Assembly: GCA_010671965.1 (NCBI GenBank)
Contig: JAAHIC010000022.1
Coordinates: 1-15,860 of the forward strand
Origin: Leptolyngbya sp. SIO4C5
GTDB taxonomy: Bacteria > Cyanobacteriota > Cyanobacteriia > Phormidesmidales > Phormidesmidaceae
Length of the DNA stretch: 15,860 bases
Direction: 5' to 3'
A program made the translations under genes and the position numbers. Below the pieces are notes generated by a model, which was given only the letters and a program-made list of their open reading frames with translations, had not been told where the DNA came from and made no database searches. Position 1 is the stretch's first letter; the number at the start of each line of letters is the position of its first letter. Positions 12,620 to 15,860 of this stretch are shown piece after piece.

Positions 12620-13678
12620 CTACTGCTGAATCAGGGTTAGCTCAGTTGTCGGACTTGTTTGGTTGTCTAAAACCGCCGTGGCGCTGATCTGGTAGCGGGT
12701 ACCATTGGAAACTAGCGAGGGCGTCACCAGCACCTGAAAGTCACCGTTAGCATCCGCCAGCACGGTTCGATCCACAAGAGTATTACCCACGCTGAAGGGG
12801 CCGAGTACCGCTGTGTTAGAAGTCACTTTCACCTGCACAGCAGCGCTGGGCTGGGTCTGCCCCTCTAGAGTAAAGCTGTTGCCAATCACAAAATCGCCGT
12901 CATCGTAGTTGGTGAAGCTGGGCTGTAGCGTTACCGGGGTGGCCGCCTCGGTAGTCGTCTCGGTTGCCGGGTCAGTCTCGCTAACTTCTGGCGCTTCTGA
13001 AACGGCAGCCGCAGTGCCGCTAAAGGTGGCGGGGCGATCGGCGGCGGCATAGGTAAGCTGTCCCTGACGCTGCAGGCGACCCACAACGATGCCTTCGTTG
13101 ATTACAGTTCCCGGCTGGACGGGGAGGGTCGCCACGTAGACGCCGCTGGAGACTTCTTGCGTGGGCAGCGATCGCACGGTTTGCCCGTCCTGAATCAGCA
13201 GTACCGTCACCTCTGCGCCCGGCGTGGCATTGACGGTGGCTAAAAAGTTAGCCCCAGCCGCAAGCGGGCTGCTAGCAGCATTGTGCGTCACCGAGGTGAT
13301 TGCCGCCGCAACCTGAGGCGGCTGGACGGCAAATTCCCAGGCCACAGCCCGGCGAATACCGCCCGTAGTCTGGTACTCAACTCGCACCTGGGCAGTTCCC
13401 GGTGGTAAGGGCTGAGCAGGCCGATAGCTGAAGAAGCTAGCGGTAATTGTGCTGCGACTGGTGACATCTGCGTCGTTGACGTAAATGCGCACTGAGCTGA
13501 CATCGACTGGCGCGCTGTTAGCGGTATCGAACTGCCCAGAAATTGAGGTTTCAGGCGCAACCCCCTGATCATTGACCTCAGGGCTGATGTTGATGACGCG
13601 CTGGGCTAAGGCGGGCAGACTCGCCGGAACTGTCAGCAGGCCAACCGTTGTCAGCAAAAGTAGGAAGGAATTTCTCAT
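12620..13678 (-). CDS. Secreted Ig-like domain protein of unknown function
   Basis: A 352-aa protein with a clear Sec signal peptide (RNSFLLLLTTVGLLTVPASLPALA, cut probably after A25 at the ALA-Q site). Residues about 28-120 form an Ig-like domain starting INISPEVNDQGVAPETSISGQF, similar in style to bacterial Big_5 domains. A second beta-rich domain covers about 125-225. A Thr/Glu/Ala-rich acidic linker (about 228-250, SETDPATETTTEAATP) separates it from a third beta domain (about 253-352). No cysteine, catalytic motif or membrane anchor is present, so it is probably a periplasmic or cell-surface binding or structural protein. It is transcribed divergently from the hydrolase gene. Domain names are by resemblance only. 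Confidence 0.78.
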   Translation of the reverse strand: MRNSFLLLLTTVGLLTVPASLPALAQRVINISPEVNDQGVAPETSISGQFDTANSAPVDVSSVRIYVNDADVTSRSTITASFFSYRPAQPLPPGTAQVRVEYQTTGGIRRAVAWEFAVQPPQVAAAITSVTHNAASSPLAAGANFLATVNATPGAEVTVLLIQDGQTVRSLPTQEVSSGVYVATLPVQPGTVINEGIVVGRLQRQGQLTYAAADRPATFSGTAAAVSEAPEVSETDPATETTTEAATPVTLQPSFTNYDDGDFVIGNSFTLEGQTQPSAAVQVKVTSNTAVLGPFSVGNTLVDRTVLADANGDFQVLVTPSLVSNGTRYQISATAVLDNQTSPTTELTLIQQ

Positions 13679-13725
13679 AGCGCAATATTAGTAAGGGGCT
13701 GTCTGAGAAGTAACATTTCAGACCG

Positions 13726-13745
13726 CAGCCGAGATCTATCGGCTG
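13726..13745. repeat. 7-bp inverted repeat between divergent genes
   Basis: CAGCCGA (13726-13732) and TCGGCTG (13739-13745) flank a 6-base spacer in the gap between the Ig-like protein and the hydrolase. It is a possible operator for one or both genes. The AT-rich TATGAT at 13777-13782 could be the -10 of the hydrolase, without a convincing -35. Confidence 0.3.
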
Positions 13746-13817
13746 ATATATCCCTCGTCTGCCGGGAAAAAACCTTTATGATAAAGAAAAATTGAGCAGA
13801 ACCTAATTACAAACGCC

Positions 13818-14717
13818 ATGACCGCTTCAGTTGCCGCCCTGCCTGAGATGGAAAAGTTTAGCTGGCAGTGGCAAGGTCACCAAATTAAATATACGGTGCA
13901 GGGAGAGGGACAGCCGCTGGTGCTGATTCACGGCTTTGGGGCCTCAATCGGGCACTGGCGCAAAAATATTCCGGTTTTAGCCGAGGCCGGCTACCGGGTT
14001 TACGCCGTGGATTTGCTAGGCTTTGGCGAGTCGGATAAGCCCGCTTTAGATTATACGCTGGACTTATGGCGATCGCTGCTGCAGGATTTTTGTCAGACCC
14101 ATGTGCAACAGCCCGCTGTCTTCATCGGCAATTCCATTGGTGGTTTGCTGACCCTGATGATGTTGGCCCAGCATCCTCAGATCGCCAAGGCCGGGGTGTT
14201 GCTCAACTGCGCTGGCGGCCTCAATCATCGCCCAGAGGAGCTACTGCTGCCGCTGCGTATCGTCATGGGTGCTTTTACTAAGCTAGTCAGTTCTAAAGTA
14301 ACCGGGCCGTTTGTTTTTAATCGGGTGCGGCAAAAGCGACGTATTCGCGGCTCGCTGCAGCAGGTCTATCGCAATCGAGCCGCTATTACAGAGGAACTGG
14401 TGGACATGCTGTATCAGCCCTCCTGTGATCCGGGTGCTCAAAAAGTATTCGCCTCTATCGTGACGGCTCCTCCCGGCCCCAAGCCAGAAGACCTCTTGCC
14501 CCAGATTCAGCAGCCTTTGCTGGTGCTGTGGGGCGAAAACGATCCTTGGACGCCTATCAAAGGAGCCGAAATTTACCGCCAGCTCAGCCAAGACGACAGC
14601 CGCCAGCCGCGTGTCACCTTCCAGTCAATTCCGCAGACGGGCCACTGTCCCCACGATGAGCGACCTGAAGTGGTGAATCCGGCTATCCTGAGCTGGCTAG
14701 CTGCTCTATCAGAGTAG
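13818..14717 (+). CDS. Alpha/beta hydrolase, pheophytinase-like group
   Basis: A 299-aa soluble alpha/beta hydrolase. LVLIHGFG (34-41) gives the oxyanion loop, VDLLGFGESDKP (64-75) the second conserved loop, GNSIGG (104-109) the nucleophile S106, GENDPW (239-244) the acid D242, and GHCPHDERPE (275-284) the base H276. The cap domain is about 135-215. The GNSIGG and GHCPHDE combination resembles the plant pheophytinase/chlorophyll-dephytylase side of the superfamily, and cyanobacteria carry several such paralogues. Hydrolysis of a phytyl or other ester is therefore plausible but not shown. The start has no Shine-Dalgarno sequence; the ATG at 13818 is the first in frame and gives a normal N-terminus. 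Confidence 0.88.
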   Translation: MTASVAALPEMEKFSWQWQGHQIKYTVQGEGQPLVLIHGFGASIGHWRKNIPVLAEAGYRVYAVDLLGFGESDKPALDYTLDLWRSLLQDFCQTHVQQPAVFIGNSIGGLLTLMMLAQHPQIAKAGVLLNCAGGLNHRPEELLLPLRIVMGAFTKLVSSKVTGPFVFNRVRQKRRIRGSLQQVYRNRAAITEELVDMLYQPSCDPGAQKVFASIVTAPPGPKPEDLLPQIQQPLLVLWGENDPWTPIKGAEIYRQLSQDDSRQPRVTFQSIPQTGHCPHDERPEVVNPAILSWLAALSE

Positions 14718-14775
14718 GGTGTTTCCTACCCGCTGATTGCGGTATTCAGTCAAAGATTGTGTTTTTCAACACCCT
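14716..14775. terminator. Hairpin cluster between converging genes
   Basis: Right after the hydrolase stop, AGGGTGTT (14716-14723) pairs with AACACCCT (14768-14775). Inside lie CCGC/GCGG around TGATT (14730-14742), and a competing GTGTT/AACAC hairpin with a TTTC loop (14759-14772). No long T-run follows, so termination is only likely, not shown. Confidence 0.35.
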
Positions 14776-14876
14776 TTGCCGCCGCTTCAGCCTGTTACTG
14801 TGAAAGTGCGTTTTATGATTTCAACTCCTGGCTTGGGTAGTGATTGCCTGAGCCATTTTTTCTTGGCCTCGCAGGC

Positions 14877-15659
14877 TTATTCCAAAATCGCTTCAGTGGA
14901 TTCTGACTGGTAGATATAGGCGTAGTCGAACTGAAAAGCATTGGCATGACGAATGATTGAAAAGCCAAAGCTGGTAACAGTTTCGGTTGAGAAAGTAGCG
15001 ATGCACAGTTCGACGAGTCGTTTGCCTGAAATTTTCGGTATCTGCACAAAATAGGCGCGGCGAGCAAAGAACAGTCCTTCGTCTTTGGGGACAACTAACC
15101 CATTGAGTCGATGAGCGTGCTGAATCGGGCGAATATACTGCCGAATAAAGTCTTCTTGGCTAATCTGTAGGCGGTAAAGCCGTTCGTGCTGCGACCAGCT
15201 CATGCGAAACATGAGCTTAATCATCTCAAACCCTAAGATGTAGTGAAAAACGCTATTACGCTCTTCAGTACTGACAACCAGCTTCAAGGCGGACTCTAAA
15301 TAAAGACCTGGCTGCTGGCGTAAATCCTGGGCTGAATGGACGTAAAACTGACGGATATAGCGTCTAATAACTGGCTCACTTAGATGGGTTTTGATATGCA
15401 CCTGCTGCAAGTAGCTGTTGACTCGCTGCTGGGTATCTCGGTCTTGAATAATGCGGGAGATCAGCCCATCAGCCGTATACTCGTCTAAAAAGCGAGCCTG
15501 CATCTCAGGCGGGGTGGCACACATCAGGTGACAGAGCGACAGCACATAGCGCCGCTGTGCCCAGGGCAAGCTCTCCAGCCACTCCTTTGCTTGCTGAGGC
15601 AACGTCCCTAAAACGCTGTCTGTCTCTTTGATCGACGGTAGCTGGCTTTGAGAATGCAT
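14877..15659 (-). CDS. Conserved-looking protein of unknown function (260 aa)
   Basis: A soluble, mostly helical 260-aa protein. The N-terminal half carries WLESLPWAQRRYVLSLCHLM (28-47), then FLDEYTADGLISRIIQD (57-73) and EPVIRRYIRQFYVHSAQDL. The middle contains GFEMIKLMFRMSW. The C-terminal third is beta-rich (ARRAYFVQIPKISGKRLVEL, then ETVTSFGFSIIR and FQFDYAYIYQSE). No catalytic motif or membrane segment is recognisable. The combination looks like a cyanobacterium-wide family of unknown role, but I cannot name it. The ATG at 15659 is the first in frame; a perfect inverted repeat begins 41 bases upstream of it. Confidence 0.7.
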   Translation of the reverse strand: MHSQSQLPSIKETDSVLGTLPQQAKEWLESLPWAQRRYVLSLCHLMCATPPEMQARFLDEYTADGLISRIIQDRDTQQRVNSYLQQVHIKTHLSEPVIRRYIRQFYVHSAQDLRQQPGLYLESALKLVVSTEERNSVFHYILGFEMIKLMFRMSWSQHERLYRLQISQEDFIRQYIRPIQHAHRLNGLVVPKDEGLFFARRAYFVQIPKISGKRLVELCIATFSTETVTSFGFSIIRHANAFQFDYAYIYQSESTEAILE

Positions 15660-15700
15660 CGCTTAGCAATTGATAGGTGCTGCAGACAACCTTCGGTTAA

Positions 15701-15860
15701 ATCTCAGCTTATCTGGACTTCTTTCTAGCAAGCCCAAAATTACCGCAAAGGCTTTACAAACAGGGGACAAAAGTTGAAGTCCGCATCAACCATCGCCCAG
15801 TTTGTAAAGCCTTTGCGGTAATTTTGGGCTTGCTAGAAAGAAGTCCAGATAAGCTGAGAT
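15701..15860. repeat. Perfect 61-bp inverted repeat reaching the window edge
   Basis: Positions 15701-15761 and 15800-15860 are exact reverse complements over 61 bases, separated by a 38-base spacer (15762-15799). The left arm starts ATCTCAGCTTATCTGG and ends GCTTTACAAAC. The right arm ends exactly at the last base of the window, so the true arm may be longer. No transposase or reading frame lies in it. It could be a foldback element (MITE-like), a large cruciform, or an assembly foldback at a contig end. Confidence 0.9.

Noticed and set aside
14813..15094. 93-aa minus-strand frame overlapping the 260-aa gene
   Set aside because: Alternative-frame shadow of the better supported 260-aa gene.

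Overview
The window reads as cyanobacterial chromosome. The palindrome GCGATCGC (HIP1) occurs about twenty times. The gene families are also cyanobacterial: a 56-aa Psb34 protein (ssl1498 family), a cysteine-free Mrp, a pentapeptide-repeat protein and several families familiar from cyanobacteria. The genus cannot be fixed from sequence alone; a filamentous Leptolyngbya-like or Synechococcus-like lineage is a guess.

Layout. (1) 1-3145 is housekeeping DNA: an SRPBCC-fold protein, mrp (Fe-S carrier ATPase) and rodA (cell-wall elongation), the last two separated by a single base. (2) 3215-4010 holds a small conserved protein on the minus strand, a purine/pyrimidine-biased repeat patch, and a stretch with strong nested hairpins (3742-3866) that may be a structured RNA. 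(3) 4011-7540 is a defence segment: a 556-aa AIPR abortive-infection protein with an Mrr-like PD-(D/E)xK N-terminus, a roughly 430-nt leader, and a CRISPR array of 20 repeats (37 nt) and 19 spacers. No cas gene lies in the window. Repeat degeneration at the right end and the ATTGAAAC 3' end of the repeat place the leader on the left and transcription on the plus strand. (4) 7628-9806 holds an aspartyl/asparaginyl beta-hydroxylase, a membrane-anchored NERD nuclease-domain protein and a membrane-anchored unknown. (5) 10035-14717 holds psb34 with a clear terminator, a pentapeptide-repeat gene overlapping tsaB (t6A tRNA modification), a GGCT-like protein, a secreted Ig-like protein and an alpha/beta hydrolase. 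(6) 14877-15860 holds a 260-aa unknown on the minus strand and a perfect 61-bp inverted repeat that runs into the window edge.

The housekeeping genes are ordinary. The most unusual part is 3500-7540. An abortive-infection nuclease, AT-richer than its neighbours and free of HIP1, sits between a possible structured RNA leader with mutually exclusive helices and an orphan-looking CRISPR array. The proposal that these parts form a regulated unit is inference and needs comparative data. All calls were made by eye, with no database search.
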